DNA from: Verpa conica
Lineage: Eukaryota > Ascomycota > Pezizomycetes > Pezizales > Morchellaceae
NCBI GenBank assembly: GCA_033030425.1
Contig: JAUFSD010000007.1
Location: forward strand, 930,001 to 994,000
DNA: 64,000 nt
Direction of reading: 5' to 3'
Shown here: in pieces, positions 34,400 to 47,469 of the stretch
How positions within the stretch are numbered: the stretch's first letter is position 1
Layout: each line of letters starts with the position of its first letter
Program-made: the position numbers and the translations under genes
The notes under the pieces: generated by a model
What the model was told of the DNA's origin: nothing
Database searches by the model: none
What the model saw: the letters and a program-made list of their open reading frames with translations, nothing else

Positions 34400-36809
34400 A
34401 GGCCACCACTCATTTGATAATATCAAATATAGCACTTGTAAACTTCGAAGCTCCTATTTCTGATTGGATAAGGTGCTGAGCTGTACATAATTTTCGCCCT
34501 CAGTTACCTAGATAGTCCAGAATCTGTTTTTGCAATCTACAGGGCTAACTATCTTGCTCTGCTGCTGTGCATGACCTACCGGAGATTGTTGATATCTTTC
34601 GAACGCGCGATTGGAATCAGCTTAGCTTAATCCCGGAGGCGCTCACGGGGTAGCCAGCACATGATAAGATCGAGTAATAATTGTTGTTATTATTCTAACT
34701 GAGGCTATCGGCCGGTAGACCGTAACAAGGCGCAAGTAATTCTTTGAGATTCTTACCAGTCAGAGCTACGACGTCATCTCTGCAAGATCTCCTCTACTGC
34801 ACAGGCGGGACCTTTAAAGTCGTAGCGTCGGACGTTTACCTTCCAATGTATAGGCGTACAAATTTTGTGGGGCCGTTATGTAAAGTCTAGGATTGATTGG
34901 AATAGTAGTAAAAAAAAAGATCGCTTAGCGAGGCCTTCGATTTGCTGGAAAAATAGTGTTCCCATTCTAGAAAGGGTGGGTTTTTTTAGATATCGAATAG
35001 TTGGGTGAATAACGCCTCCCATCATGCAAATGCTAGAAGCACCCCCTCCCGCGGGGACAGACACCATTTAGAGAAGATATCCGTCCACGGAGTATCGGCG
35101 AAGTAATAAAAAAGAAGTGCAACGTCTATTGTGCCTCGGTATAGAAATCTTTTCGTATTTCTTCTTTACGTGTTGCTTTGTTGGCAGTTGGCCCGAGTAA
35201 TCAGGCGTACTGCGCCCGGACGAGTCGGGATGCTCAAAGCCTGTTAGATAGCTTGTGAGGGGGGCCGTGAGGTGCTGAACGACAAGAATTGCGATAGTCA
35301 TAGAAAGATTGTTATAATCATTGCCGTCGTCGTAACTTTTTCGTACTGAGACTTTCCACCTGTTTAAGCTCCTTCCTCAAGCTGTTGAACCGGGTAAGAG
35401 ACAAGGCAAATTTAACTCTCTTGACCCTAGTAAAAAGTCCATATTTTCTGCTGTAGAGATGCAAACTGCCGGTAGATCTATCCCAGTTGAACGGTCACCT
35501 AAGCCCAAGGTTGCAGAAAACGCTTGGCAATAGATTTCGAGAGATTCAGGAGATCTCAGTTTCTCCTACCCAAATCGCTATTTGTCGGAATAGGTATCTG
35601 TACGTACCCTTTTGAACAATAGGCAGGGTACGTTAGGGTTGAAAGGCAGAAATGCCAGGGTGGGAGGGGTTGATGGCTTGTAGCATATATAGGCAAACGT
35701 TTAAACTGCTAAGTTAACGTCGGCCCGGTCCCTACTGCTAAGAGGCTCATTTTCTGGGGTAGCTTGTATTAATTACTTGTATATTTGGAATACTCTACGA
35801 GTAAGGTCTTAATTTGTGTATTGGCGCCTGAGTGTATGAGCTCGACGTCGTTAATATTAGGCGGTATCGTGGGCAGAGGAGTTGCATTGCTTATCGGGGT
35901 TGGAGGCAAATTGGATTAGGCTTGCATACGTATTACAAAAAAGACACGGGGGCCAGGGAATCAAGGTTACTGTAACAAAAGAAGAATGTCTGTATGTACA
36001 TCCACGCTTCACATGTGGGAAAGGAAGGAATTGCTGTCCGCTAGGGGCTCAGGAGGGCATGTTCATGTGTTTGTTGATCCGTTACGCCTGGGTTGTTGTC
36101 TGGGGGCGGACTGGACTGGATAGGATAGGGAGAGACGACGGGTCTGTGTGGCCACTCCACTCCAACGTCTGCAGTAGACATGGGCCGAGATGAAGGACGT
36201 GCGGGAAGCGAAGAATAAGACGTTTCACGCGAGTGGGAGGGAAATAAGCAAATGATATTCCGAATTCCGGTCAGCTTCAGAGAATAGGATCCTATTCTTT
36301 TGCGTATTCGGCTTAAGCTTTTGAAGACGAGTGTCCCCCTGAAGGAGGAGGGCGCAACGCCGGAAGAAGGTACAAGTGGCGAGAACGGTGTGACCGGCGA
36401 GGCGTCTCGGGAGGATTTCCTTATCCAGCGCGGGACTCTTCGGTCATCATCCTCAAATCATCCAGGGCCTCCGAAGTTCCAGAGATCGAGACACTACACT
36501 CTTCTCCCTTGCCCGAGCTGATCGGCGGAGAGTCCAAAACCATGTGTATAGGCCATGTCTTGCAGCACGGAAGTATCAGGAAGGAGAGTAGAAGGGGCCC
36601 GTCACTCCACAGCCGCGCTTTATACATACAGCTCTGCTCTTCCCGCAATCGTGACTTTGACTTGATTCCTTGGTATCGTTTTCTTGGTGGCCCTGATCTG
36701 ATTGTTACTCGAGGCTTTCTGGTCGCTTTTACTCCTTTGTCTTTGCTTTTGCGATTGCTGCTGTTCCACCTCAGAAATTTGAAGGACTTGGCTGGAAGAG
36801 AGGAACAAT
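34400..36809. other. Intergenic spacer
   Basis: About 2.4 kb without a supported gene. A 65-codon open plus-strand stretch ends at about 35533 (SLDPSKKSIFSAVEMQTAG region) and looks protein-like, but has no partner exon or motif. 36230-36560 is GC-rich and probably the 5' UTR or promoter of the MFS transporter. Confidence 0.4.
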
Positions 36810-38735
36810 ATGGACAATACGGACAATATGGGTAGCGAAAAGATGGCTAGCTCTGCATCGACAAAATCTCCCTCTGAGCATAGTGAACCTCAGAGTGAAA
36901 ACATCGCACAGAAGCTCGAAAACGCTCCTCCTGTAGGTCCGCTAGACTGGGACGGTCCTAATGATCCGGATAATCCGTGGAACTGGCCTTCAGGGAAAAG
37001 GTGGTTTGGGACGATTGTGCCTGGATGTTTCTGCTTACTTGTGTACGTTCCTCCTTTTAAAGTAGAGAACTTGAGAAATGTTTAGATTTTGCTAACGCTT
37101 TGATTTGTTTATCGCAGAACATTTTCATCATCAGTCTATGTCCCAGGGGTTTACGAGATTGTCGCTAAGTTCGATGTTTCAATGACGGTGGCTTTATTGG
37201 GAATTTCGATGTATGTGGTGGGACTTGGCTTGGGGTATGTTCACACTGTCTCTTGTTCATCAAGCTTCAATACTAATGCGAGATAATGCAGGCCAATGTT
37301 TAGCGCGCCGTTATCAGAGGTTAGAAATTTCAAAACATTGGACTACATTGTTTTTTATCATTAAAAAATAAAAGATTAAAAAAATAAAAGAAACTAACTT
37401 TGGTTTTTCTTCGGCAAATAGGTGTTCGGACGAAAGATGGTTTACTTCGTAAATCTACCACTCTTCCTACTATTCACCATGGGAGCTGGACTGGCAAAGA
37501 ACATTGAGACGCTTGTGATCTGTAGGATGTTTTCGGGGATTTTTGGAGGACCTGCACTCGCTGTGTCTGCAGGATCGTTTGTCGATGTATGGGAGTTGAA
37601 GAGCTCAGGATTAGCGGTTTCTGTCCAAGCGATTGCAACTTTCATGGGCCCCGCATTAGGTATATCTCACACTATTTAATTTCTTCTTTTCTTTTAGTAA
37701 GTCATCTCAATTAACGGTATATTTTTAAACTAGGCCCTATAATTGGTGGATATCTTGCTCAGGATCAAAGTTGGAGGTGGACAATGTGGATCATCCTAAT
37801 ATTGGGTGGTGCAATGATGATACCTCTGTACTTTATGGAGGAATCGTACAAGACTGTGATTCTTAAACGCCGAGCCATAGCTCGAGGCCAAGCGCTCCCG
37901 CCTAAACCGGATCCCAAAACAGCATTGAAAATGATTTTTACGATCACTCTCGCCAGGCCATCAGTAATGTTGTTCACTGAGCCTATCGTCCAGGCTGTTG
38001 CGCTATACTCGTCATTCGCATTTGCAGTTCTGTTCGGTTTCTTTGAGGCATATCCATTTGCATTTCAACGCGAATACGGTTTTTCTTTGGGGGATACAGG
38101 GCTATGTTTCTTGGGGATTGCTGCAGGATTGATATTGGGTTGTGTGATCTATTTGGTCCAGGATAAACTGGTCTATGTTCCAGCTATGAAGAAACATCAC
38201 GGGAACCCGCCACCAGAAATTCGGCTTGTTCCGGCTATGATTGGGAGCTGTTTGATGCCTATTGGACTGTTCTGGTTTGCGTGGACAGCAAAGAAGGAAG
38301 TTCACTGGATATCACCAGTGCTTGCAGGTGCACCATTTGGTGCTGGGCTTGTGTTGATTTTCGTAGGTTTCCCTTCATCTGGTATTGGGGTTTCAGTACG
38401 CTAACCAAAAAATAGCTTACGGCGGTTATGTACATCTTGGAAGTCTATCCGCCACTAGTAGCGGCATCTGCTATTGCAGCACTGGGACTCTTGCGTTACC
38501 TACTTGCGATGGCGTTCCCGCTATTCACACCACACAGTAAGTCTACTGAAAATTAGCTATAGCTACTTGTAACCTTTACTGACGATTTATTTTAGTGTAT
38601 GAGAACCTTGGAATTGCATGGGGAACCTCGATCTTCGGATTCATTTCCCTCGCCCTGATGCCGATTCCGTGGGTCTTCCAGCGGTGGGGGCCGCGGATTA
38701 GAGCCATGTCCAAGTTCGATGCAGTCCAAGGCTAG
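36810..38735 (+). CDS. MFS transporter, DHA1 (drug:H+ antiporter, 12-helix) family
   Basis: Seven exons, 36810-37042, 37118-37234, 37292-37319, 37422-37659, 37734-38362, 38416-38536 and 38596-38735, give 501 residues. The N-terminus has the fungal DHA1 pattern: an acidic/Ser head and then WDGPNDPDNPWNWP just before helix 1. PLSE and VFGRK at the loop between helices 2 and 3 form the MFS signature A (split by an intron). GPIIGGYLAQ is the antiporter motif C region in helix 5, followed by WRWTMWI. The rest is hydrophobic with a central basic loop (about residues 265-290). Family members export drugs, polyamines or secondary metabolites at the plasma membrane using the proton gradient (family knowledge). 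The substrate is unknown. Exon 3 is only 28 bp. Confidence 0.9.
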
Positions 38736-39601
38736 AGTATATGCATGATTGTGTGAAAGAAGGGAGGAGAAAAAAGAGAATAAAAATCCGCTCTTTCTTG
38801 TGATTTTGGCTGAACATTCGGAGTTTGTTAATAGTATACTTGTGGTGTTCTTTTTTTCGGCACCAAGCTTCTTTTTCGTCTTTATATGGGGTTGCTAGCA
38901 TTGGCATTATTTCTCGTTCTTTTTCACTAGTCGTTCCTGCAAGGTTGGATGCTGAGAACGCTTGGATATGTTTGTATATATTACTTTTACTGCGGGGTAT
39001 TATGCATTGGGTTTAACTATCGCATGGGGGGATATATAGTTGATTACTATGGTGGGTAATTTAGATAATTATGTCTGTAGCATGCAAGCCACATTTTTCC
39101 CAAGAGCTCTAAGTTTCTGATGCTCGAGTATGATGTGATATTTCAAGGAAGTGCTCACGCGTAAAGCGCTTAAAGTAGCTAATAAGTGCTGTAGAACCCT
39201 TTTAGTATAATATTTCCTTAGAGTTGGTTTTCATATTGTAAGAAAAAAGTATTTTGACAGGTTTACACTTTAGTGGCGAGGCACGGGCATGTCCGTTAGG
39301 CTAGCATGCAAAAGGGTTTTTCTCGGATCTCTAGAATTGTTTTTAAGAGGTCATGATCCTGGGTGGTGGGTCTTATGGTGATACCAAGTTATCAGAAACT
39401 GCACTCAAATCGGTTTTACCGGCTTACCTGCACTCGGTTGTACCCGCGAGTGCGGATGATTAACGCCTCTCCTCTTTCTTTTCCCTTTCCTGGGTTAACC
39501 TGCTTATCATTCTCTCCAAAAACTTTACGTTGGAGGCCTGAATCTTGGGACTCAACACCTAATGCTTGTCAAAAAAAATCGCCTGCTACAACTTGTTTAA
39601 A
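38736..39601. other. Intergenic spacer between MFS and MATE genes
   Basis: No gene is seen. T-rich 3' flank, then the promoter region of the MATE gene with CT-rich tracts near 39460-39520. Confidence 0.45.
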
Positions 39602-41537
39602 ATGGCTGGTAGTGGCAGTAGGACCGGCGCTGCTCCTGAGGGGTCTACGCATAGACATCGATATCGCGCTCTTCCTGACTCTGATATGGCTGATACTGAC
39701 TTTAAAATACCTTCTGTGGAGGATATTGATGATGCTATTACCCCAAGACTAGGAAAGGAGAAATGGTGGTCAAGAAGACAGTTAGTTTACCTGCTCTAGT
39801 GATTAACCTAGTAATAGAGACGCGATTTACTAACTAGGAGCTGTTTCTTAGCTATCCTGGGGCCTTGCTCTTCAATATCTGCACGTTTATTCTTCCAGCA
39901 CTCTATGGGACCCTCTCGAAGCTGTGGATAGCTGGGATCGACAATAAGATGGTGGTCACTACTGACACCTACACTTATATCGGTGTGGTGACTGAAGTGA
40001 TTAATGAAGGTCTCCCAAGGGCCGCGTTCGTGATCATAGGTGATAGGGACTCGAGGACAATAACGTCTAGGCTCGGGCTCTCGAACACCTTGATCGTGTT
40101 CCAGGCGTTTCTAGGCACTATTATGTCGGTTATAATCGCAGCAGCTGCCCAAAACTTTGCAACGGCCTTTGTGCCTATTGAAGTTAGAAAGGAGAGCGTG
40201 CAATATATAAGGATATCTGCATTCTCATCTGTCTTTAGTGCAATCGATGTGGCTGTTAGTGCAGCTACTAGGTCTTTGGATAGGTACCATCTACGCTACC
40301 ACCTCTGTAACAACTATCTAGCTAATATTACAATAGGCCAGATGTACCTTTGGTTATAAGCACTGTGAAGACAGCTTTGAATATCATACTAGATCTCCTA
40401 CTGCTATCAAAGTTTCGGGTTGGGCACCTAGACGTCGACGTTAATACCCAGGCTATTATTAGACTTTCATGTGATGCTGCAGGTGCTCTAGCTGGTGTGG
40501 CGTTCTACTTGTATGAAGCAAATATCCTATTTCGTAACCGGCCTATAGAAGAAGAGGCCGAGTCAAGGAAGCCAAATAGATTGGCGCTTTGGACACTTGC
40601 GAGGCAAGGGCGCTATACTTTCGTGGAATCTGCTATCCGCAACGTGTTGTATCTTTGGTTGGTCTCTGGGATAGTTTCAATGGGCTCTGATTTCGCTACT
40701 GTAAGGAACATATTTTCCCTAGATTTCTGTAGCCATATCGTTATACACGATAGCTGACCACTTTATCAATCAAAGGCTTGGGGTATCTTCAACACCATTC
40801 GGTGGGGGCTTATCATGGTTCCTGTTCAGGCGCTAGAAGCAACATCTTCAGCATTTGTTGGACACGCATGGGGGTTCTGGAGATCACGGGTGGGAATCGA
40901 GAATAGAAAACCCAAGGCTTCTTGGAGGGATCTACTAAGTGAGTTATCATTTGGACTGTTCAACTGAGGAATACCTATAAAGCTAACTAATAAGGAATCA
41001 TTCGGCCGGCTCTTATTTCCTGCTGTATTGCCCTTATGGTGGAAATCCCCGTATGCATATTTTTTTCCATCTGGGGAGCTCGTTCATTCGCGTTTTGGCT
41101 CTCTGCTTCAGGTCCAGTTGCTGATATCACAGCGTATATGTGGAAGGTAAGCAGGGTTCTCCTTCAGTTTATTTTATAATTTCTCTCTGAGCATGCACTG
41201 ATTATAATGCTCTACTGAGTAGACAATCGACTGGTGTTATATCTTCTATGCAGTCTCAACTCAGTTAGCTAGTATCCTCATCTCTACTAGACCGAGGTGG
41301 TATCTAGGACAATCTCTTTGTTCTAACATCTTCTGGGTCTTACCATGGGCGATCGCGGTAACCCGAATGAGTAACTTCAACAAAGACACAGCGTGGAAAT
41401 GGTATAGTATTATTTTTGGTGGGAGTTTAGTTGTCAGTTTCATCATCATTTTCTTCGTACTTGCAGCATGGGGTTATAGACTCAATAGGGGGTTGAGTAA
41501 ACTGTCGCGTTTTTCATCATCGACCTTTTACCACTAA
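39602..41537 (+). CDS. MATE-family (MatE) multi-helix transporter
   Basis: Six exons, 39602-39784, 39838-40283, 40337-40700, 40776-40938, 40995-41146 and 41223-41537, give 540 residues. After a charged 60-residue head the protein is strongly hydrophobic with about 12 helices. Segments such as [50 protein letters not shown] and [15 protein letters not shown] follow the MATE pattern, including the amphipathic loop with repeated Ala/Gly before helix 2 and helix 8. MATE proteins export organic cations or metabolites by H+ or Na+ antiport (family knowledge). Start choice is uncertain: an ATG at 39566 is in frame and would add 12 residues. The first donor (GTTTAC) is inferred from phase. It lies 0.9 kb after the MFS gene on the same strand. 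Confidence 0.82.
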
Positions 41538-42414
41538 GCTTGTTTGTGATGCCATGTATTTTTTGGGATATATACCACTGGAGTACAATGTTCTATATAA
41601 TAGCGGAATTGAATTTGAAATATTAAATCATGACTGAAGACAGCTCATCCTTTGTCTCTAATTCCCAACTCATATTTCCCGTATAAACCTTTCTAAATTT
41701 ATTATTCACTAGCTATGTAGGAACACTTCTAAACGTGAGAAGTCATGCGCTGGCTAGTCTTAAAGTTCCAGCCTATAGAGGAAAAAAAAAAAAAACAGCT
41801 TCTAGATCAACTTAGATCATGAAGCAAGTGCCAAGCAAGATGGCACTAGTATAGAACGTGAAAGGCTTCCTGGTCATATTTTATCACTCGGTTTCAAGGA
41901 ACCTCGCTCATTGTTCCCCCGAAAAGACGAAGTATGCAAGATATTTTAGTAGTGGGTATTCTTGGGGACATAGACTGTCCTGGGGATCCCTGGAGTAAAT
42001 GTTAAGGTCTAGCCTTTTGTGCGTAACAATATATTAAGCTAAACTAGAGATCCCCATCTAGAATTTCCAAAATCGAGTAAAGGTCGGGGAGAATCAATGA
42101 TAGTGATACAGCCCAGTACCAACAGAGGGCCTTGGAGTGGTACCATTTTAGACGTATCTTTAATACCCGGCATATTTTCGGGTTTGATGTGGGGAAACCA
42201 AGGTAGCCGACCCCAATTTGGACATTTGCAGACCATGTATATGTAGCTGTACTTGATGGAACCCTGCTCGCAATATCGGTAGATACGTATACTCTGGGGA
42301 CCCCACAAAATGGAGGCCGAAGATGAGTATTCTGAAATTAGAAAATCGTCATAACAAACCTCCTCTCCCTCTCCTAGCAACTCTAAGAATTCTCTATACA
42401 AACAGCCGTCAAAA
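41538..42414. other. Intergenic spacer and promoter of the kinase-TPR gene
   Basis: AT-rich, with a poly-A run at 41784-41795. A 130-codon minus-strand frame at 42039-42431 runs into the start of the kinase-TPR gene on the opposite strand and has no supporting motif or splice context. Confidence 0.4.
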
Positions 42415-45400
42415 ATGGCGCAAATTAGCACATCTTCTCTTGCGTATGCCCTTGGTAGTGGCTCTTTTAAATTCTTAGGGTCTGCGGTTCCTACGAGACC
42501 TACTGTGGGCAGCTTTAACTTGCCGCATTACGATTTCATATCCTTCCTAGCCATAGCGCAACAGACCAAAGCAGATTTCCTTCGCACTACCTGGACACCA
42601 GCCCTTAATGGGCTGGGAGTAGATGGATCCGAGCAGATCGATCAGTCGAGCTTAAACATAACTCTCGGTTTTTCCTTTAAGCAATTCAAGCTAGACAGCA
42701 GGGAAGCGCGAGAAATTCACCCCGTAGATCTTGATAGCTTCTCATATAAGGCACTCATCACTGAGATCTTAGTCCTTCAACATCCAGGGATTAGGGAGCA
42801 TCCGAACATAGTCGACTTGTACGGAATTAGCTGGGATGTACAGATTGGCAAGAGTGGGAAACTGATAAACGTTTTGCCCGTCCTGGTGTTCAAAAAACCT
42901 AAGCACGGTAGTCTAGCCGAGTTTATAGGCTCTCAAAATTACCAATCTCTATCCTTTGAGAAAAGGCTCTCCTTATGTGAACATATTGGAATGGCTATTG
43001 GGACCATGCACTCTTGCAGTATGCTTGCACATCTCCCATTATCTGGTATTAGACTGGCACTAACCTTTACCTAAATATAGATATAGTGCATGGGGACATC
43101 AAGCCAGAAAATATTTTGGTTTTTGAAGACGATAGCGGTGGTTTCATCGCAAAAGTGATCGATTTCGGATATTCTTGCTTGGGATGTACGAATGAGGACC
43201 TCGTTCGCCTGCCTATAACGCCTGACTGGAGCGCCCCCGAATGCAGTTCGGGGGAGTTGACTATAAGTCAAGCTAAAAAGGCCGATATATATTCGTACGG
43301 AAAGCTTTGTAGCTGGATACTTTTCGGCGATCGGGAATCCATGTATACCCCAGCATCTAAAGACTCCCCAATCGATATCAGAAATTCCTTCCTTTCACTT
43401 TATTCTAAAGAAACCTTGAGCCCAGTTTCCTCGGCTGAAATGGTGCGTGAACGGCTGGAGAACTTCTTCAAATACTGTTTAGAAGCGGATCCTGGCCAAA
43501 GAGCAGGAGATATACGAACGTTGGTAGATCTTATTTCCCAAACTTTACAAGATAATCGGTAAGCTATACAAATTCATTGATCTCATCACCCTCTATGAGT
43601 TGGGATAAAATTCTAATAGAAATTTATAGAGCACAAGATATTGGGCACAAGGTAGCAAAATTTGATACTTCGATGAAGTTTGAGGGCCTAAAAGATGTCC
43701 CAAATGTGAGAGCTCTAAGTAATATTCATGTTGATTATCAGTTGGTAACTAACACTCCTTACAGCTTGTGCTTGACTTTGAAGTTTTTCAGCATGTGCAT
43801 TGTTTTGTTCGCACTCATATTGTGAAGGAACTCACCAAGAGGGCCACTTGCACCTGCGAACATACAAGTTGCCACCAAGAGTCCTCCTTTCAACTAGCGC
43901 TCTGCCATGAGCTTTCTTTTGGGACCCCCGGAGACTCGAATTTTGCTCTTGAATGTCTTCTAAAGTGTGATAAAGATCCTGTAGTCCTCTCAAAAGCTAC
44001 CCAGGAAATTTTAGCACTCAAATCCAATACCAAGAACGCCTTCTCAGAGCAAATAGACCAACTGAACGAAGAGTATATTCAGACGGGGGTCCTTTCAGAG
44101 GCAATGGGTATCTATCAGTATGAGATAGCCGGAAAGACCAATACACGAGCTCCATTATCCTTGACCCTGCAAAACTTTGTCGCCTTCATGCTTTTCGACC
44201 AGGGCCTGATAGAAGAGGCAGTCAAGATGCAGAGGCATGTTCTTGATATGAGAACCTCGAGCCTAGGTGATGAAAACCCTAACACAATTATTGCTATGCA
44301 GCGTCTCGCGTACCTGCTTTCAAGGCAGGGACTTGAGCAAGCATTGGAGGTCGATGTTCAAAAGAAAGTACTAGAGAAGATAGAACAAATTTTGGGTCTG
44401 ACTCACCTGGCAACTCTTACGGCCGCATGGAATTTCGCTACTATACTCCAGGACAAAGATGAACCAGAGAAATCAGTAGCAGTCCTAACGCAACTTTCGG
44501 AGAAGATAGTGAGAACTCTAGGCGAGGGACATTCGCAGAGTCTTATTGCTATGGACCTTCTTGCAACCACACTCAGGAGGCAGGGTCGAGTAGACGAAGC
44601 TTTGAAGATTAATCAGAAAATCTTGGACCTCAAGGCCAAAGCTTTGGGCGAAAGACACCCTGAAACCATTACGGCTATGAGCAGTAAGGCACTATCACTC
44701 TACCATCAAGGATCTACGGAGGAGTCATTAAAAATTCATAGCCAAGTGCTTGAGATGTGTCAACAGATACTAGGCGACGAGAATCCAGAAACAATTCGGG
44801 CCATGGGAAACATTGCCAATACCCTTAAAGGCCAAGGTCAGCTAGAACAAGCAGTGAAGTTTGAAGAACAGGCTATGGCAACAATAACGAAGATCTTGGG
44901 CGAATACCATCCGAAAGCCATCATTGCCATGAATTGTCTTGCCGGAACATACCGCAATCTCGGCTTGATTGACGGCACGATTAAGATCCAGAGACGAATC
45001 TTGGAGTTGCAAACAAAAGCTCTTGGGAAGGAGCACCCGAGCACCATAGCGGCCATGGAGACTCTCATAGAGGCACTTGTAAGCCAAAACGAGTTCAAGG
45101 AGGCATCAGAGATCCAACAGAGACTGTTAGATATCAAAATCAAGATCCTTGGCGAAGAACATCCAAGCACCATCGCGGCCATGAATAATGTCGGCTTTAT
45201 GCTTACCCGACAAGATAAGGTTGACGAGGCAATCAAAATCCAAAGACGAGTGCTGGAAATGACAGCAAAGGTCCTGGGCGAAGAACATCCTGACAACATC
45301 CCGGTAATGATCAACATGGTTCAGACCCTCGTGGATAATGGCCATATGGACGAAGCGGTAGATGTCCAAAGAAAGGTGGTTGTTTTGAGGGAAAAGGTCT

Positions 45401-46110
45401 TTGGCAAGGAGCACCCTGACACTCTTATGCAAATGAATGATCTTGCCTACATGATTGCTGTTCAAGGCCGGTTAGATCAGGCAATAGACATCCAAAAGCA
45501 GGTCTTGGAGACTTCGAGGAGGATTTTTGGCGAAGAACATCCAAATACCCTTAGCTCTATGGCCAACACTGCATCGATCCTCCGCAAGCAAGGACGCGCG
45601 GATGAAGCACTAGCGATTCAGACACAGATACTAGACCTCACAGCAAAATCTGTTGGCGAAAACCACGAAGATACTCTCAGGGCTATGGAAACTCTGGTAA
45701 TAACACTTCGCAGTCAAAACAAAGTTGAGAAGGCTTTGGAAGTTCAGAGAAGGATTGTGAAAGCACGAGCAAGTATCTTTGGGGAACAGCATCCAGCCAC
45801 ATTTGAAGCGATGGAGTATCTTTCTCAGTTCCTTGCAAAGCAAAGTTTACTGGAAGAGGCATCAGAAGCCCAGAAGAAAGTAGTCGATTTGAGGACTAAG
45901 GCCTCCGGAAAAGAGAATCCTGAAACCCTTACAGCCATGAGCAACTATGCTTATTTGCTGGCAAGACGAAACCAAACGAGTGAAGCAGCAAAGATCCAGC
46001 AACAGGTGGTTGATATGATGGCAAAGATCTTGGGGAAAGAACACCCAGAAACGATTGATGCGAAGGGTAATCTTGATTTTATGAGAGCTTCACAGACACA
46101 GAAGAACTAG
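42415..46110 (+). CDS. Protein kinase-like domain fused to about 15 kinesin-light-chain-type TPR repeats
   Basis: Exons 42415-43018, 43081-43558, 43630-43705 and 43765-46110 join in phase to 1167 residues. Residues about 80-370 are a kinase-like domain. VHGDIKPEN (catalytic Asp 207) and IDFGY (DFG 229-231) are intact, with APE near 255. The N-lobe is degenerate: I see no clear glycine loop or VAxK lysine, but the ILVLQHPGIREHPNIV helix is present. After a linker with a small cysteine/histidine cluster (C-T-C-E-H-x3-C-H, about 411-419), residues 500-1150 hold 15 tandem 42-residue repeats of TPR_10/TPR_12 type, each ending like LGEEHP. Such repeats bind peptides or partner proteins. The design resembles fungal STAND receptors with the ATPase replaced by a kinase (inference). 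Unlike the ankyrin array in this window, its repeats are diverged, so it is not recently homogenised. Start context AAAATGGCG is good. Confidence 0.88.
43852..46080 (+). repeat. TPR-coding repeat array, period about 126 bp
   Basis: Fifteen 42-codon units with the pattern T-x3-AM-x6-L-x3-G-x3-EA-x-x-IQ-x-x-VL-x10-LGEEHP run from about 44140 to 46050. Units are diverged at the DNA level, so this is an old array. Confidence 0.85.
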
Positions 46111-46338
46111 CTTCGGGATTTAAAAATTTCATTAAAATAGGAATGTATGGGGGGCCTCTCAGTTACCTGGTTTATATTTCCAGTACCTACATGTACTATC
46201 AATCATCAGTCAAATCATATATCTACTTTCGCACATCTTCAAGCATAGAATATAAAGTTAAGCGATGTTTCATGGAGCCCACCCAATATGAACACGATTA
46301 GAACCCTTCACTCCATACCCATCAGTACTATAAAAACA

Positions 46339-47469
46339 CTAGGGGACATGTGCTTTCAGGAAATCAATATCTTCAGTGCTCCAGCTCGACTCATCCCACC
46401 AGTCCGTAGGCTCCCCATAGCCGTTATCTGTAATGCGAAAGTTTTTCCAAAACTTTCCAGAGATGCCGTTGATATCATCAACGGCCAGTCTGCACGGAAT
46501 ACGTACACCCTCATCTAAGAGAACATCAGCAATTAGACATATCTCTGATCAAGCGTAATGACATACCAAGTGTCTTCATTAAGTGTAACTCCGTTCCAAA
46601 CCTAATACCCATATCCGTCTCTACCCTATTACCCCACCACGTCAGTTCAAACAGAAGTTCTAAAGTCCACACCAGGAATTGAAAATACCATCCCGGACAG
46701 CAACAATTGATGAGAAGGTTAGGATTCTCCTTCGCCAAAATAGCCGTCAATGCCGTCACCCCAGCCTTCGTAACACAATAACCACCTGGCCAACCATTCT
46801 CCTTCGACTTCCCATCACTTACATCCTTCTATACTAGTGTTAGATATATCAACTACCACCCCCCCCTCTCCTAAAGCAGCACTAGAACCACACACACCTC
46901 ATATTTATCTATAAATATATTTAACCTCTCAACCGTAAGCTTCTGATCTGAAATCACCTTCTTCAAATCATCCTCACGGAACCCATGCAAAGTACATGCA
47001 ATCGACGAAATCGCCACAATCCTCCCCGTCCCAGGCCTCATGACCGGAATAAACTTTCTGCACATCTGCACTCTCTCAGAACCCCCCACCTACTCACTCT
47101 ACACCCTCACAGAGAACTTACATTCAACGTCCCATAATAATTAACCTTCACCATCTCCGTAGCCTCAGACTCTGCATAAGCAACACCTGCATTATTGACC
47201 AACACATCCAAGTGCCCATGCTCACTCTTGATCTTCTCAACAAGAATATCGATATCCGCTAGGTTAGAAGTGTCGAGCTTATGATAGGTAAGTTTTGACT
47301 TTTGGGTACTGCTTTTGAGATTATCTATGGCTTTGAGTCCTGCTGTCTCGTTGCGGGAGGTGAGGTAGATGATAGAGGACTCCGGGGCGGTGGCGAGGAG
47401 GGTGCGTACTATGCCGTAGCCAATGCCTTTGCTAGAGCCGGTGACGAGGATGACTTTTCCTTGCAACAT
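46339..47469 (-). CDS. NADPH-dependent carbonyl reductase (CBR1-like SDR)
   Basis: Exons 47469-47122, 47065-46898, 46828-46689, 46625-46567 and 46514-46339 give 296 residues in phase. The cofactor site TGSSKGIG lies in the first 20 residues and VNNAGVAYA near 90. RIVAISSIA holds the catalytic Ser, and GYCVTKAG (Tyr 189, Lys 193) carries the YxxxK pair. The PGWVETDMG segment and the long insertion before the YxxxK (including ISDQKLTVERLN) match carbonyl reductase 1 rather than small classical SDRs. Members reduce quinones, aldehydes and ketones with NADPH in the cytosol (family knowledge). The C-terminus is extended and unusually rich in Trp and Asp (TDWWDESSWSTEDIDF). Its 3' end faces the kinase-TPR gene, only 228 bp away. 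Confidence 0.88.

Noticed and set aside
35332..35533. 65-codon plus-strand open stretch that looks protein-like
   Set aside because: No motif, no start, no partner exon; kept only as a note in the spacer entry.
42039..42431. 130-codon minus-strand frame containing HIKPEN and LLDFG strings
   Set aside because: The kinase-like strings lack all surrounding kinase sequence and the frame runs into the start of the plus-strand kinase-TPR gene; coincidence is more likely.
44838..46044. Long minus-strand frames across the TPR region
   Set aside because: Antisense shadows of the repeat-coding exon; their periodic look comes from the TPR units.
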